NCBI RefSeq assembly: GCF_009805705.1
Contig: NZ_VSMB01000004.1
Coordinates: 124,001-188,000 of the forward strand
DNA from: Ruania rhizosphaerae
Lineage (GTDB): Bacteria; Actinomycetota; Actinomycetes; Actinomycetales; Beutenbergiaceae
Direction of reading: 5' to 3'
Length of the DNA: 64,000 nt
Positions 34,636 through 43,123 of the stretch are shown piece after piece. Under the pieces are notes generated by a model. That model made no database searches. It was not told the DNA's origin and saw only the letters and a program-made list of their open reading frames with translations. The translations under genes were made by a program, and so were the position numbers. Position 1 is the stretch's first letter. Every line of letters starts with the position of its first letter.

Positions 34636-34708
34636 TGAACCCACGGAAGGGTTGCCCCTTCACATCCTTAGCAGGGATGCGCACTAGACCAGACTATGCG
34701 ACGTCTCC
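34620..34708 (-). tRNA. tRNA-Ser (anticodon GCT)
   Basis: An 89-base class II tRNA with long variable arm. Acceptor GGAGACG/CGTCTCC, anticodon stem CATCC/GGATG enclosing CTGCTAA (anticodon GCT), T arm GTGGGTTCAAATCCCAC, discriminator G, no encoded CCA. It reads AGC and AGU codons. Its 3' end is repeated in tandem downstream. Confidence 0.95.
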
Positions 34709-34779
34709 TAGGTGCCCACCAGGATAACGGGCTCACCGGCATGATGCGAACCACCCCTCCCGAGGCGCCGGGAACGCAG

Positions 34780-35172
34780 TTATGTCGCTGTCTCCAGGCG
34801 CCCCAGACGCACTCGCGCACCGGTAGCCAGACCCGCTCCACCCCCAGCGATCACCACGCACGCCATATGGGCTGACTCGAGCCATGGCACCCCGAGCAGC
34901 GAAGCGAGGAGAGCTCCCACCCCACCCAGCGCCATGCCGCGGCCGAACGCGAGATTCGCACGTTCGCGGCGCCGTTGCTGAAGCACGGTCCGTTGCCCCG
35001 CTGCGCGCTGCTCATGCACCAGCGCAAAGATCACCACAGCGACCAGGACCACGAGCGCCACCGCCATCGTCAGCGGCGTCAACCAGGAGGCCCACCACAC
35101 GATGCCGTTGGCCATCCCCGGCGCAACGACCACTCCAGCGGCGAACCGGAACCATTCCCATCCGTGCGGCAC
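34780..35172 (-). CDS. Small hypothetical membrane protein
   Basis: About 130 residues from a GTG at 35172, chosen because GGGGAGGGA lies about 8 bases upstream. Four hydrophobic segments are visible (about 8-30, 32-57, 78-97 and 102-121), with a basic cytoplasmic loop QQRRRERANLAFGRG between the second and third. I recognise no family. It lies between two tRNA-Ser genes on the same strand. Confidence 0.6.
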   Translation of the reverse strand: MPHGWEWFRFAAGVVVAPGMANGIVWWASWLTPLTMAVALVVLVAVVIFALVHEQRAAGQRTVLQQRRRERANLAFGRGMALGGVGALLASLLGVPWLESAHMACVVIAGGGAGLATGARVRLGRLETAT

Positions 35173-35212
35173 GGTGGCATCCCTCCCCTGTCTGCCACCG
35201 TACGCCGGAATC

Positions 35213-35301
35213 TGGCGGAGGGTAAGGGATTCGAACCCTTGGTGCTGTTGAGGCACAACGGTTTTCAAGACCGTCACATTCGGCCGCTCTGTCAACCCTC
35301 C
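35213..35301 (-). tRNA. tRNA-Ser (anticodon TGA), CCA encoded
   Basis: Class II cloverleaf: acceptor GGAGGGT/ACCCTCC, anticodon stem ACGGT/ACCGT enclosing CTTGAAA (anticodon TGA), long variable arm, T arm AAGGGTTCGAATCCCTT, discriminator G followed by an encoded CCA. It reads UCA and other UCN codons. Confidence 0.95.
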
Positions 35302-35419
35302 TGGTCGCCCCATTCTGTCCCACACCTGCGAGCAGTCCCAAACCGGACATCGACCCGCTCGTTCCGCGAACCTCGATCCCTGGATGAGCGGTGGCGCGTC
35401 CCGTTCATAGAGTGGGGGT

Positions 35420-36439
35420 ATGCGCGCGATGGTCATCTCGCAAGACAACGGCTCCGGCGGTGCCCCAGTTGGCCTAGCACCAGCCGACATCCCCACCCCC
35501 TCGCCTGGGCCGGGTGAGGTGCTCCTCGATGTGGCAGCCGCCGGTGTGAACCGGGCCGACCTGTTACAGCTCAAGGGCTTGCACCCGCCGCCCTCGGGTG
35601 CGCCCGACTGGCCGGGCCTGGAGGTCTCCGGAACGATCGCCGCGCTCGGCGACGGCGTCACCGGTCATCAGGTGGGCGATCGGGTCTGCGCTCTCGTCGA
35701 CGGCGGAGGGTACGCCGAGCAGGCGCTCGCCCGTGCCGAGCATCTGCTTCCGGTCCCGGATGCTCTCGACCTCGTCGACGCCGCCGGCCTGCCGGAGGCC
35801 ATGGCCACCCTCTGGTCGAACCTGATCGCCGTACCCGGACTGCCCGCCACGGCCGGCCTGGACCCTGAGTCCCTCCAGCGCACCACCGTTCTCGTCCACG
35901 GCGGATCCGGCGGCGTGGGTACCGCCGCGATCCAGCTGCTGACCGCCCTCGGCGCCCGCGTACTCACCACGGCCGGTGGCCCCGACCGCACTGCCCGGTG
36001 CGCCGAGCTGGGGGCCCACCGCGCCATCGACCACCGTAGCGAGGACTTCGTCGAGATCACGCGCACCGAGACCAGCGGCACGGGCGCTGACGTGGTGCTG
36101 GACGTCGTCGGGGCGAAATACCTTCAGCGGAACATCGACGCCGTCGCCCGTTTCGGTCACCTGGTGATCATTGGCATGCAGAAGGGCACCACCGGCGAGC
36201 TGAACCTCGCTCCACTGCTCACCCGGTGGTTGTCCATCCACGGCACCGTGCTGCGTCAGCGCCCACCCGAGCAGAAGACGGCGATCCTCACCGATGTCGG
36301 CCAGCGCGCCTGGCCGCTGGTCACCGCGGGCAAGGTCCGCCCGGTCGTGCACGCACGTGTGCCGCTCGCCGAGGCGAGCGAGGCACACCGGATGATGGCT
36401 GACGGCGAGGTGTTCGGGAAGGTGCTGCTCCTCCCCTGA
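35420..36439 (+). CDS. NAD(P)H:quinone oxidoreductase (zinc-less MDR family, PIG3/QOR-like)
   Basis: A 339-residue medium-chain dehydrogenase/reductase. The N-terminal GroES-like fold has VNRADLLQLKGLHPPP, typical of the PIG3-type quinone oxidoreductases, and lacks the zinc cysteines. The Rossmann half has HGGSGGVGTAAIQLLTALGARV near 165-185 and AVARFGHLVIIGMQKG near 240. It probably reduces quinones with NADPH in the cytoplasm. ATG at 35420 follows GAGTGGGGG closely; an in-frame ATG at 35429 has better ribosome-site spacing and could be used instead. Confidence 0.88.
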   Translation: MRAMVISQDNGSGGAPVGLAPADIPTPSPGPGEVLLDVAAAGVNRADLLQLKGLHPPPSGAPDWPGLEVSGTIAALGDGVTGHQVGDRVCALVDGGGYAEQALARAEHLLPVPDALDLVDAAGLPEAMATLWSNLIAVPGLPATAGLDPESLQRTTVLVHGGSGGVGTAAIQLLTALGARVLTTAGGPDRTARCAELGAHRAIDHRSEDFVEITRTETSGTGADVVLDVVGAKYLQRNIDAVARFGHLVIIGMQKGTTGELNLAPLLTRWLSIHGTVLRQRPPEQKTAILTDVGQRAWPLVTAGKVRPVVHARVPLAEASEAHRMMADGEVFGKVLLLP

Positions 36440-36496
36440 GGTAGGGGACGCCGTCGGGGGGTGCCTGCCGGGCACTAGGACCGACCGGATCTCCAC

Positions 36497-36554
36497 CCGG
36501 GGGTGAAGTTGACGTCGGTTATGGGCCCATAACCGACGTCAACTTCACCCCCGG
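36497..36554. terminator. Perfect 58-bp palindrome between convergent genes
   Basis: 29 bases on each side of 36525/36526 are exactly complementary, with no loop. The centre is TTATGGGCCCATAA. It lies 58 bases past the quinone oxidoreductase stop and 90 bases before the end of the convergent isomerase gene, so it probably terminates both. As DNA it could extrude a cruciform. Confidence 0.75.
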
Positions 36555-36643
36555 TGGGTGTACAGGCGGTCGGTGGGTGCACGGGCGGCGATGGGAGGTG
36601 CGGTGGTCGTACGGGCGGCAGTGGTCGTACGACCGGCCCAGCG

Positions 36644-37879
36644 TCAGTGCGTATCGAGCAAGCCCTGCGCGAGGGCCGGGGCCAGCACCGGGGTCAGGGG
36701 CAGGCGCGGGATCAGTGTCGCCTGGACCGCGTGGTACGCGTCCGGCTTCCCGGCCCACACGGTGGCGCTGGGGCCGTTGTCCGGGGCGAGCTCGTGCACC
36801 CAGGAGCCGTTCTCGGTGTCGATCAGGTGCACGGCCGCGTACTCCCACCACAGCTGGTACCAGGCGGCGAGGTTCGCGTCCCCGGTCACCCGGTACAACG
36901 CTGCGGCAGCTGCGAGCGCCTCGGTCACCACCCAGTGCATCCGCTCCCGTACGAGTGGCTTGCCGTCCCAGTCGACCGTATAGACGAAGCCGTCGGCGCC
37001 GTCCACATCCCATCCCTCGGTGACGCCGAGGTCGAACAACGCCTGGGCGCCTTCGAGCATCCAGTCCTCGGCCGAGACACCGCGGGCAGCCCACGCGGCC
37101 CGCACGTGCAGCACCAGCCGGGACCACTCGAACCAGTGCCCGATCGTGGCCCCCGCCGGACGGAACGGATCGGACGGGGAGTCCATGTTGTAGTCGAGCA
37201 GCGGCTGCCAGTTGGCGTCGAAGTGCTCCGGGATCCGCCAGGACTGGTTCCGCGCGAAATCATCCACCACGCGGCGGGAGATGCGGGTGGCCCGCTCGAG
37301 CCAGGTGTCGTCACCGGTCACGTCAGCGGCCGCGAGATAGGCCTCGACGGTGTGCATGTTCGCGTTGACGCCGCGGTAGTCCTCCAGATCGGTGAAGGTC
37401 CGGTCGTAGGACTCCACGACCATGCCTTCGTCCTCACGCCAGAACCACTGCAGGGAGACGGTCAGCGCTTCCTCCAGCAGTTCCTTGCCACCCGGACGGC
37501 CCGCAGATGCAGCGCTGGCTCCGGCGAGGATCACGAACGCATGCGCGTAGGCCGCCTTGGTGTCATCCATCGGCCCGTCCGGACCCACCTGGGCATACCA
37601 GCCGCCGTTGACGTCGTCGCGGAAGTGCCTGGACAGAGCCCGTAGCCCGTGGTCGACCATCGTGGCCGAACCGGGCCGCCCCAACAGCGACCCGAGTGCG
37701 AAGCAGTGGATCATCCGGCAGGTGAGCCACAACTGGCTCCCCTCGGCCGGAATCTGCTCGCCTTCGCTGCTGAGGTAGGCGAAACCTTCCTCCACCATCG
37801 CACCGGAAGCGAAGTCCAGCAGGGCATCGGTCTCGTTCTCCAGCCAGCGGGCGTGAGCGGCGTTGGTCAACCAGTTCAT
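36644..37879 (-). CDS. YihS-like aldose-ketose isomerase (N-acylglucosamine 2-epimerase family)
   Basis: A 411-residue (alpha/alpha)6-barrel enzyme that interconverts aldoses and ketoses such as mannose, fructose and glucose, or sulfoquinovose and sulfofructose. The catalytic and binding residues I recall for E. coli YihS line up at the same numbers: Arg55 (LTCRMIH), His176 (NANMHTVEA), His248 (GATIGHWFEWSR) and His383 (DAYHAVQA). Length also matches (413 in YihS). No sulfoquinovose operon genes are near, so mannose isomerase is at least as likely. The protein has no signal peptide. Confidence 0.85.
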   Translation of the reverse strand: MNWLTNAAHARWLENETDALLDFASGAMVEEGFAYLSSEGEQIPAEGSQLWLTCRMIHCFALGSLLGRPGSATMVDHGLRALSRHFRDDVNGGWYAQVGPDGPMDDTKAAYAHAFVILAGASAASAGRPGGKELLEEALTVSLQWFWREDEGMVVESYDRTFTDLEDYRGVNANMHTVEAYLAAADVTGDDTWLERATRISRRVVDDFARNQSWRIPEHFDANWQPLLDYNMDSPSDPFRPAGATIGHWFEWSRLVLHVRAAWAARGVSAEDWMLEGAQALFDLGVTEGWDVDGADGFVYTVDWDGKPLVRERMHWVVTEALAAAAALYRVTGDANLAAWYQLWWEYAAVHLIDTENGSWVHELAPDNGPSATVWAGKPDAYHAVQATLIPRLPLTPVLAPALAQGLLDTH

Positions 37880-37958
37880 ACCCGAAGGCTAGTGCTTCTG
37901 CCCGTGGGCACGATCCTCCCCCCACGCCTGCACGAGCCGGAGCAGGCATGATGGTGCC

Positions 37959-38666
37959 ATGGAATCCGCGAGTCGAGACGAGAACGCGACGCCCGACACG
38001 GCCGAGCAGTCCGAGCACGAGAACGCGAGCGCTGACGAGCCGGATCAGGACCAGACCGCCCAGGGCGAGACCGACCGGGACAAGACTGACCAAGGCGAGC
38101 CCAGCGAGTCCGAGCAGTCCCCCGGATCCGATCCCACGGACAGTGCTGAGGAGAAGAGCCCTCGCGTAGTCGTCTCCTCATCGGATGGTCTGGGCATCGC
38201 CTCCGCCGACGACGCCCGCGACCCCTCCGCCATGGTGGAAGAGCCCGCGAAGGTCATGCGCATCGGCACGATGATCAAGCAACTTCTGGACGAGGTGCGT
38301 AGCGCCCCGCTGGACGAGGCCGCACGCGAACGCATGGCGGAGATCCACGAACGGTCCCTGCACGAGCTCGAGGACGGGCTCAACGAGGACCTCATCGCCG
38401 AGCTGCACCGGATCACCCTGCCGTTCACCGACGACCGTGCTCCTTCTGACGCCGAGCTGCGGATCGCCCAGGCGCAGTTGGTGGGCTGGCTCGAGGGCCT
38501 GTTCCACGGGATCCAGACGGCGTTGGTGGCTCAGCAGATGGCCGCCCAGAGCCAGCTCTCCCAGATGCGCAAGGCACTTCCTCCCGGTGTGCACCCCGGT
38601 CAGGCACTGGGTCTGCAGAAGCAGGAGGGCAGCGAGCCGCACCACGGCACCGGGCAGTACCTCTGA
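37959..38666 (+). CDS. bpa: Bacterial proteasome activator (Bpa/PafE)
   Basis: An ATP-independent ring activator that opens the 20S proteasome. The first 90 or so residues are an acidic, disordered region rich in Asp, Glu and Gln. The conserved core (about 95-205) has VMRIGTMIKQLLDEVRSAPL, SDAELRIAQAQLVGWLEGLF and HGIQTALVAQQMAAQSQLSQM, which form its four-helix bundle. The C-terminal GTGQYL carries the GQYL motif that docks into the proteasome alpha ring. The 235 residues are longer than the roughly 170-180 of mycobacterial Bpa because of the N-terminus. No proteasome genes lie in the window. Codons for QYL-stop are repeated in frame past the end. Confidence 0.93.
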   Translation: MESASRDENATPDTAEQSEHENASADEPDQDQTAQGETDRDKTDQGEPSESEQSPGSDPTDSAEEKSPRVVVSSSDGLGIASADDARDPSAMVEEPAKVMRIGTMIKQLLDEVRSAPLDEAARERMAEIHERSLHELEDGLNEDLIAELHRITLPFTDDRAPSDAELRIAQAQLVGWLEGLFHGIQTALVAQQMAAQSQLSQMRKALPPGVHPGQALGLQKQEGSEPHHGTGQYL

Positions 38667-38699
38667 TTTCAGTACCTGTGACTTCAGTACCTGTGATGA
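38655..38699 (+). repeat. In-frame tandem repeat of the Bpa QYL-stop codons
   Basis: CAGTACCTCTGA, which ends the gene, is followed in the same frame by TTTCAGTACCTGTGA and CTTCAGTACCTGTGA and another TGA (38697-38699). Thus three units of 15 bases each encode Gln-Tyr-Leu-stop. Read-through of the first or second stop would still end in QYL. Confidence 0.9.
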
Positions 38700-38724
38700 C
38701 GGAGCGATCCGGCCCGCACCTCGC

Positions 38725-39669
38725 CTACGGGATCAGGTAGCCCGCCGCGTGGAGTAGTTCGTACCACTGCGCCCGCGTCAGCGGGATGTCCGAGCCCTGC
38801 GCCGCGCCCGTCACCCGCTCCGGCGTGGTCGTGCCGAGCACCACCTGCATCCGCGCCGGGTGCCGGGTGATCCAGGCCACCGCGATCGCGATCGGCGGTA
38901 CCCCGTACTCGGCGGCCAGCCGATCGATCACGGCGTTCAGCTCCGGGTAACGCTCCGACCCCAGGAACACCCCGTCGAAGAACCCCGCCTGGAACGGTGA
39001 CCACGCCTGCAGAGTGATGTCGTGCAGCCGGGAGTACTCCACCAGTCCCCCACCGTCGCGCACGATCGACTGGTCCTCACCCTGCATGTTCATCGCCAGC
39101 GGCTGCGCCACGATCGGCGAGTGCGTGATCGACAGCTGCACCTGGTTCGCCACCAACGGCTGCGTGACCGCCGTCTTCAGCAGGTCGATCTGACGGGGCG
39201 TGTGATTGGAGACGCCGAAGTGACGCACCTTGCCCGCGGCCTGCAGTTCGTCAAAGGCGCGCGCCACCTCCTCCGGCTCCACCAGCGCATCGGGCCGGTG
39301 CAGCAACAGGATGTCGAGGTAGTCGGTGCGCAGCGCCCGCAACGACCCCTCCACCTGCGCCACGATGTGTTCGTAGGAGAAATCAAAGTGAGTGGGTCGA
39401 CCGTTCTGCCCCGGCACGATCCCGCACTTGGTCTGGATCGTCAGCTCCTCGCGCTGGGAGCCGGTGAGCTGCATCGCCGCCCCGAAGCGTTCCTCGCAGC
39501 CGTGGTCACGGCCGTAGATGTCGGCGTGGTCGATGAAGTCGATCCCGGCCTCACGCGCGGTGGCCACCAGGGTGCGGATCTCTTCGTCGCTCTTCTCGGC
39601 GATCCGCATCAGGCCGAGCACCACGTTCGGTGCGGTGATCTGGGTACCGGGCAGGGTGAACGTCTTCAC
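38725..39669 (-). CDS. Aldo/keto reductase
   Basis: A 314-residue NADPH-dependent TIM-barrel reductase. The catalytic tetrad is visible: Asp48 or Asp50 and Tyr52 (IDHADIYG), Lys81 (IQTKCG) and His in LLLHRPDAL. The sequence resembles the E. coli YdhF-type group (DIYGRDHGCEERFG). It also has VSNHTPRQIDLL and the C-terminal coenzyme-binding LGTTTPERV. Substrate is unknown. The gene faces the Bpa gene convergently with about 58 bases between. Confidence 0.9.
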   Translation of the reverse strand: MKTFTLPGTQITAPNVVLGLMRIAEKSDEEIRTLVATAREAGIDFIDHADIYGRDHGCEERFGAAMQLTGSQREELTIQTKCGIVPGQNGRPTHFDFSYEHIVAQVEGSLRALRTDYLDILLLHRPDALVEPEEVARAFDELQAAGKVRHFGVSNHTPRQIDLLKTAVTQPLVANQVQLSITHSPIVAQPLAMNMQGEDQSIVRDGGGLVEYSRLHDITLQAWSPFQAGFFDGVFLGSERYPELNAVIDRLAAEYGVPPIAIAVAWITRHPARMQVVLGTTTPERVTGAAQGSDIPLTRAQWYELLHAAGYLIP

Positions 39670-39742
39670 GGTGTGCTCCTCGTCGTCGATGCCACATTCA
39701 GTCTGCCGCAGGGCACCGACATCCGGCGATCGGGCGTATCAG

Positions 39743-40612
39743 TCACGGCACCAGCGCCGTCAGCACCGGCACCAACCCATCCTCACTCACCGGCGCTGCG
39801 TCGAAGTCGGCGGCCGCCCGGGTGTCGGCATCCGCCCCGCCCATCGCCACACCCACCCGGGCCCAGGTGAGCATCTCGATATCGTTGCGCCCGTCGCCTG
39901 CGGCGAGTGTCGCCGTCGACGGGACGCCCAGGCGCAGACGCACCCGCTCCAGCGCAGACGCCTTGGAGACCCCCTCGGGGGCGATGTCCAGCCAGGCGGT
40001 CCACCCGACGGCGTAGCTCACCCCGTGCAGGCCCGACCGGTCGACGAGGTCGTGGAAGTCGTCCGATCCCAGGCCCGGGGCCCGGAGCGTCACGCGGGAA
40101 GCCGGGGTAGCGCACAGCTCCTCGAAGCCCACCACCCGCAGTTCTCCGGTCAGCTCCCCGTCGGGGAACGGCGCCGAAAGCAGGAAGCCACGCCCCAGGT
40201 CTTCAACGGCGAAGATGCCCTCCGGCAGGTGCTCGCGCAGCAGCCGCAGCGTCGGCTCCGGGTCGAAGGTGACGACGTCGTCGATGGTGAAGCCACCCTC
40301 GGCCAGCCGGACCGTGACCGCCCCGTTCGAGCACACCGCCCACGCGTCGGTGATCCCGAGTTCCTCGGCCACGGGTAGCACGGCCTGGATGGACCGCCCG
40401 GTGGAGAGCACCACGTGCGCACCGGTCTCACGCAACGCCCCGACGGCGTCGGTCACGTTCGCGCTCAGGCTCTGGTCGTGCCCCAGGATCGTCCCGTCGA
40501 TGTCAAGCGCCACCAGGTGCTCCGGCGCTTCCCGGAGCCGGGCCAATGCGGATCTGCCCTCGGGCCCGGTGACCGGCCGCACGCCTGCGTCCCGGACGCT
40601 CATCGGGTTCAT
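39743..40612 (-). CDS. HAD-superfamily Cof-type phosphatase
   Basis: A 289-residue hydrolase that dephosphorylates small sugar or cofactor phosphates. Motif I is LDIDGTILG (Asp37 nucleophile, Asp39), motif II STGRS, motif III Lys in GVSKASALE, and motif [12 protein letters not shown]. The type IIB cap lies between. The start MNPMSV at 40612 is chosen because its ATG overlaps the serS stop (ATGA); an ATG at 40603 is the alternative. It is translationally coupled to serS, an arrangement common in actinobacteria. Confidence 0.9.
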   Translation of the reverse strand: MNPMSVRDAGVRPVTGPEGRSALARLREAPEHLVALDIDGTILGHDQSLSANVTDAVGALRETGAHVVLSTGRSIQAVLPVAEELGITDAWAVCSNGAVTVRLAEGGFTIDDVVTFDPEPTLRLLREHLPEGIFAVEDLGRGFLLSAPFPDGELTGELRVVGFEELCATPASRVTLRAPGLGSDDFHDLVDRSGLHGVSYAVGWTAWLDIAPEGVSKASALERVRLRLGVPSTATLAAGDGRNDIEMLTWARVGVAMGGADADTRAAADFDAAPVSEDGLVPVLTALVP

Positions 40613-41886
40613 CGAGCAGCGACCGGTTCGAGCACCTCGAGCCCGCCCAGGTAGGGGCGCAGACCCTCCGGCACGCGCACCGACCCGTCGGCGTTCTGGT
40701 GGTTCTCCAGGATCGCCACGATCCAGCGCGTGGTCCCGAGAGTGCCGTTCAGGGTGGCCACCGGATGCGTGCCCCGCTCGCCGCGTTCGCGCACACCCAG
40801 GCGGCGGGCCTGGAAGGTCGTGCAGTTGGAGGTGGAGGTCAGCTCCAGGTATCGCTGCTGGGTCGGCAGCCACGCCTCGCAGTCGAACTTGCGGGCGGCA
40901 CTGGAACCCAGGTCACCGGCGGCGGTGTCGATCACCCGGTAGGGCAGGTCCACGAGGGCAAGCATCTGCTCCTCCCAGCCGAGCAGACGCTGATGCTCGG
41001 CTTCGGCGTCCTCGACCCGGACGTAGGAGAACATCTCCACCTTGTGGAACTGGTGCACCCGGATGATGCCGCGAGTGTCCTTGCCATAGGAGCCGGCCTC
41101 GCGGCGGTAGCACGCCGACCAGCCGGCATACCGCTTGGGACCATCGCTCAGGTCGATGATCTCGCCCGCGTGGTACCCGGCGAGCGCTACCTCCGAAGTC
41201 CCCACCAGGTACAGGTCGTCGGCCTCCAACCGGTAGATCTCATCTGCGTGCGCGCCGAGGAACCCGGTACCGGCCATGATCTCGGGCTTGACCAGCGTCG
41301 GGGTGATCACCGGGGTGAACCCGGCTGCGAGAGCCGTGTCCATCGCCGCGTTCAGCAGCGCCAGCTCCAGCCGGGCGCCGATACCGGTGAGGTAGTAGAA
41401 CCGCGCGCCGGAGACTTTCGCGCCACGTTCGGTGTCGATCCCGCCGAGGCCGTGCCCGATGTCGAGGTGATCGGCCGGCTCGAAACCCTCGGCCGCGAAG
41501 TCCCGCGGCGTGCCTACTTCCTTGAGGACGACGTAATCGTCCTCACCACCGGAAGGGACGCCGTCGAGCACGAGGTTCGGTAGCTGCGCAAGCATCTCGT
41601 CCAACTCACGCTGAGCGGTGCCCGCCTCTGTCTCGGCGGCCTTGACCTCCTCGGCGAGCGCCTTCGCCTTGGCGAGGATGTGCTCGCGTTCCTCCGGCGA
41701 GGCCTTCCCCACGGAGCGGGAGACCTCCTTCTGCTCGGCTCGCTGCTGCTCGAAGGCAGTCAGCAGCGCCCGACGGCGTTCGTCGGCTGCCAGCACCCGG
41801 TCCACCAGCTCGGGGTCTTCACCCCGGGCCCGCTGGCTGGCTCGGGCGACGTCCGGATCCTCACGCAGGCTCTTCAGGTCGATCAC
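40609..41886 (-). CDS. serS: Seryl-tRNA synthetase
   Basis: A 425-residue class II synthetase that charges the tRNA-Ser species, two of which are encoded 6-7 kb away. The N-terminal long coiled coil (about 30-100) binds the tRNA variable arm. Motif 2 is [20 protein letters not shown] with VHQFHKVE, and motif 3 is [15 protein letters not shown]. Start codon is GTG. The divergent neighbour starts only 37 bases away, so the promoters must overlap or lie within coding sequence. Confidence 0.97.
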   Translation of the reverse strand: MIDLKSLREDPDVARASQRARGEDPELVDRVLAADERRRALLTAFEQQRAEQKEVSRSVGKASPEEREHILAKAKALAEEVKAAETEAGTAQRELDEMLAQLPNLVLDGVPSGGEDDYVVLKEVGTPRDFAAEGFEPADHLDIGHGLGGIDTERGAKVSGARFYYLTGIGARLELALLNAAMDTALAAGFTPVITPTLVKPEIMAGTGFLGAHADEIYRLEADDLYLVGTSEVALAGYHAGEIIDLSDGPKRYAGWSACYRREAGSYGKDTRGIIRVHQFHKVEMFSYVRVEDAEAEHQRLLGWEEQMLALVDLPYRVIDTAAGDLGSSAARKFDCEAWLPTQQRYLELTSTSNCTTFQARRLGVRERGERGTHPVATLNGTLGTTRWIVAILENHQNADGSVRVPEGLRPYLGGLEVLEPVAAR

Positions 41887-41923
41887 CCCCCGAGACTATC
41901 GGGGACGGGCTACCGTTCAGGTC

Positions 41924-43036
41924 ATGACCTGGGAACAGACGGTGAGTCTGGTGGCGCTGGCAGTGGCGATCGCCGCCTTGGTGGTGGGACTGCTGGTGCT
42001 GAAGCGGATCCGGGAGCGGGGTGCTCGGGTCGAGCCGCTGATCAGCCCACCGGAGCCGGACCGGGTGCCCTCGCAGGGCCCGCCGGCGTTCGTGGTGAAT
42101 CCGGTGAAGGCCAACGATCCGGCGGGATTGCGCCGCATGGCGATCCAGATCGCCGAGGAACTCGCACTACCGGAGCCGCTGTGGTTCGAGACCACACCGG
42201 AGGATCCGGGAGTCGGGCAGGCACGCGAGGCATTGGCTGCCGGGGCCTCGGTGGTGGTGGCTGCCGGCGGCGACGGCACCGTGCGTGCGGTGGCGACCGC
42301 GCTGGCAGGATCGGACATCCCGATGGCGTTGCTGCCGATGGGCACTGGGAATCTGCTGGCCCGCAACCTTGATCTGCCGCTGGAGGGCACGGCGTCGCTG
42401 GTGCGGACTGCGCTCGGGGGCAGTGACCATCCGATCGACATCGGCTGGATCCGCCCGCGCCGGCTCGACCCGGCCGAGGACGAGGGCCCGGACCTCAGCA
42501 CCGAGGAGGACGAGCACCTGTTCCTGGTGATGGCCGGTATCGGCTTCGATGCCGCGATGGTGGCGGGAGCAGATGACGAGCTGAAGTCGAAGGTGGGCTG
42601 GTTCGCCTACTTCCTGGCCGGCGCCCGTCACCTGCACGGCCGCAAGCTGAAGTTGCGGATGCGCGTGGGCGAGGGCGAGGTGCGACCGCTGAAGGTGCGC
42701 AGCCTGCTGTTCGCGAACTGCGGCCGTCTACCCGGCGGGATCGTGTTGCTGCCCGATGCCGAGTTGAACGACGGATGGCTCGATGTGGCGGCACTGGACA
42801 CCCGGGGCGGTGTGTTCGGCTGGGCTTCGCTGTTCGGGAAGGTGGTGGCGCAGGGCCTCGGCTTCCGCCGGGACCTGCCGGTCTCGGCCAGCTCGATCGA
42901 GTTCTGGCGCGGGCGGGAGGTGTCGGTCACGTGCGAGCAGCCCGAGCACGTGCAGATCGACGGCGATCTCATCGGTGAGGCGACCGGCGTGACCGCACGC
43001 GTGCAGCCTGGTGGGTTGCGGGTGCGCACCCGCTGA
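41924..43036 (+). CDS. Diacylglycerol kinase-family lipid kinase, membrane-anchored
   Basis: A 370-residue protein. An N-terminal membrane segment (about 5-27, VSLVALAVAIAALVVGLLVL) precedes the kinase domain with VVVAAGGDGTVRAVA (nucleotide loop) and LLPMGTGNLLARNLDL (the GTGN motif), and the C-terminal half has AGIGFDAAMV and GGIVLLPDAELNDGWLDV. It phosphorylates diacylglycerol or a related lipid, or may be a phosphatidylinositol-type synthase partner. A soluble paralogue lies at 58089-59054. It is followed after 87 bases by the large membrane phosphatase-like gene. Confidence 0.9.
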   Translation: MTWEQTVSLVALAVAIAALVVGLLVLKRIRERGARVEPLISPPEPDRVPSQGPPAFVVNPVKANDPAGLRRMAIQIAEELALPEPLWFETTPEDPGVGQAREALAAGASVVVAAGGDGTVRAVATALAGSDIPMALLPMGTGNLLARNLDLPLEGTASLVRTALGGSDHPIDIGWIRPRRLDPAEDEGPDLSTEEDEHLFLVMAGIGFDAAMVAGADDELKSKVGWFAYFLAGARHLHGRKLKLRMRVGEGEVRPLKVRSLLFANCGRLPGGIVLLPDAELNDGWLDVAALDTRGGVFGWASLFGKVVAQGLGFRRDLPVSASSIEFWRGREVSVTCEQPEHVQIDGDLIGEATGVTARVQPGGLRVRTR

Positions 43037-43123
43037 CTCTGAGAGATGGCACGCGACCTCTCACTGAACTCTCCGCTGAGCCCTCACCGTTCCTCCACAC
43101 CCGCAACCGTAGGCTGATCGGCG

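Noticed and set aside
34082-34684. Open frames of 120-160 codons on both strands across the tRNA-Ser repeats
   Set aside because: They run through hairpins and the tRNA gene itself, have no ribosome site and show repetitive low-complexity translation; they are by-products of the repeats.
34618-34708. Integrated genetic element at tRNA-Ser
   Set aside because: Repeats of the tRNA end look like att sites, but no integrase, excisionase or foreign genes lie next to them, and the 112-121 base spacing is too short to hold an element.
38045-38428. Minus-strand Ser/Arg-rich frame inside the proteasome activator gene
   Set aside because: Antisense to the well-conserved Bpa core; no independent evidence.
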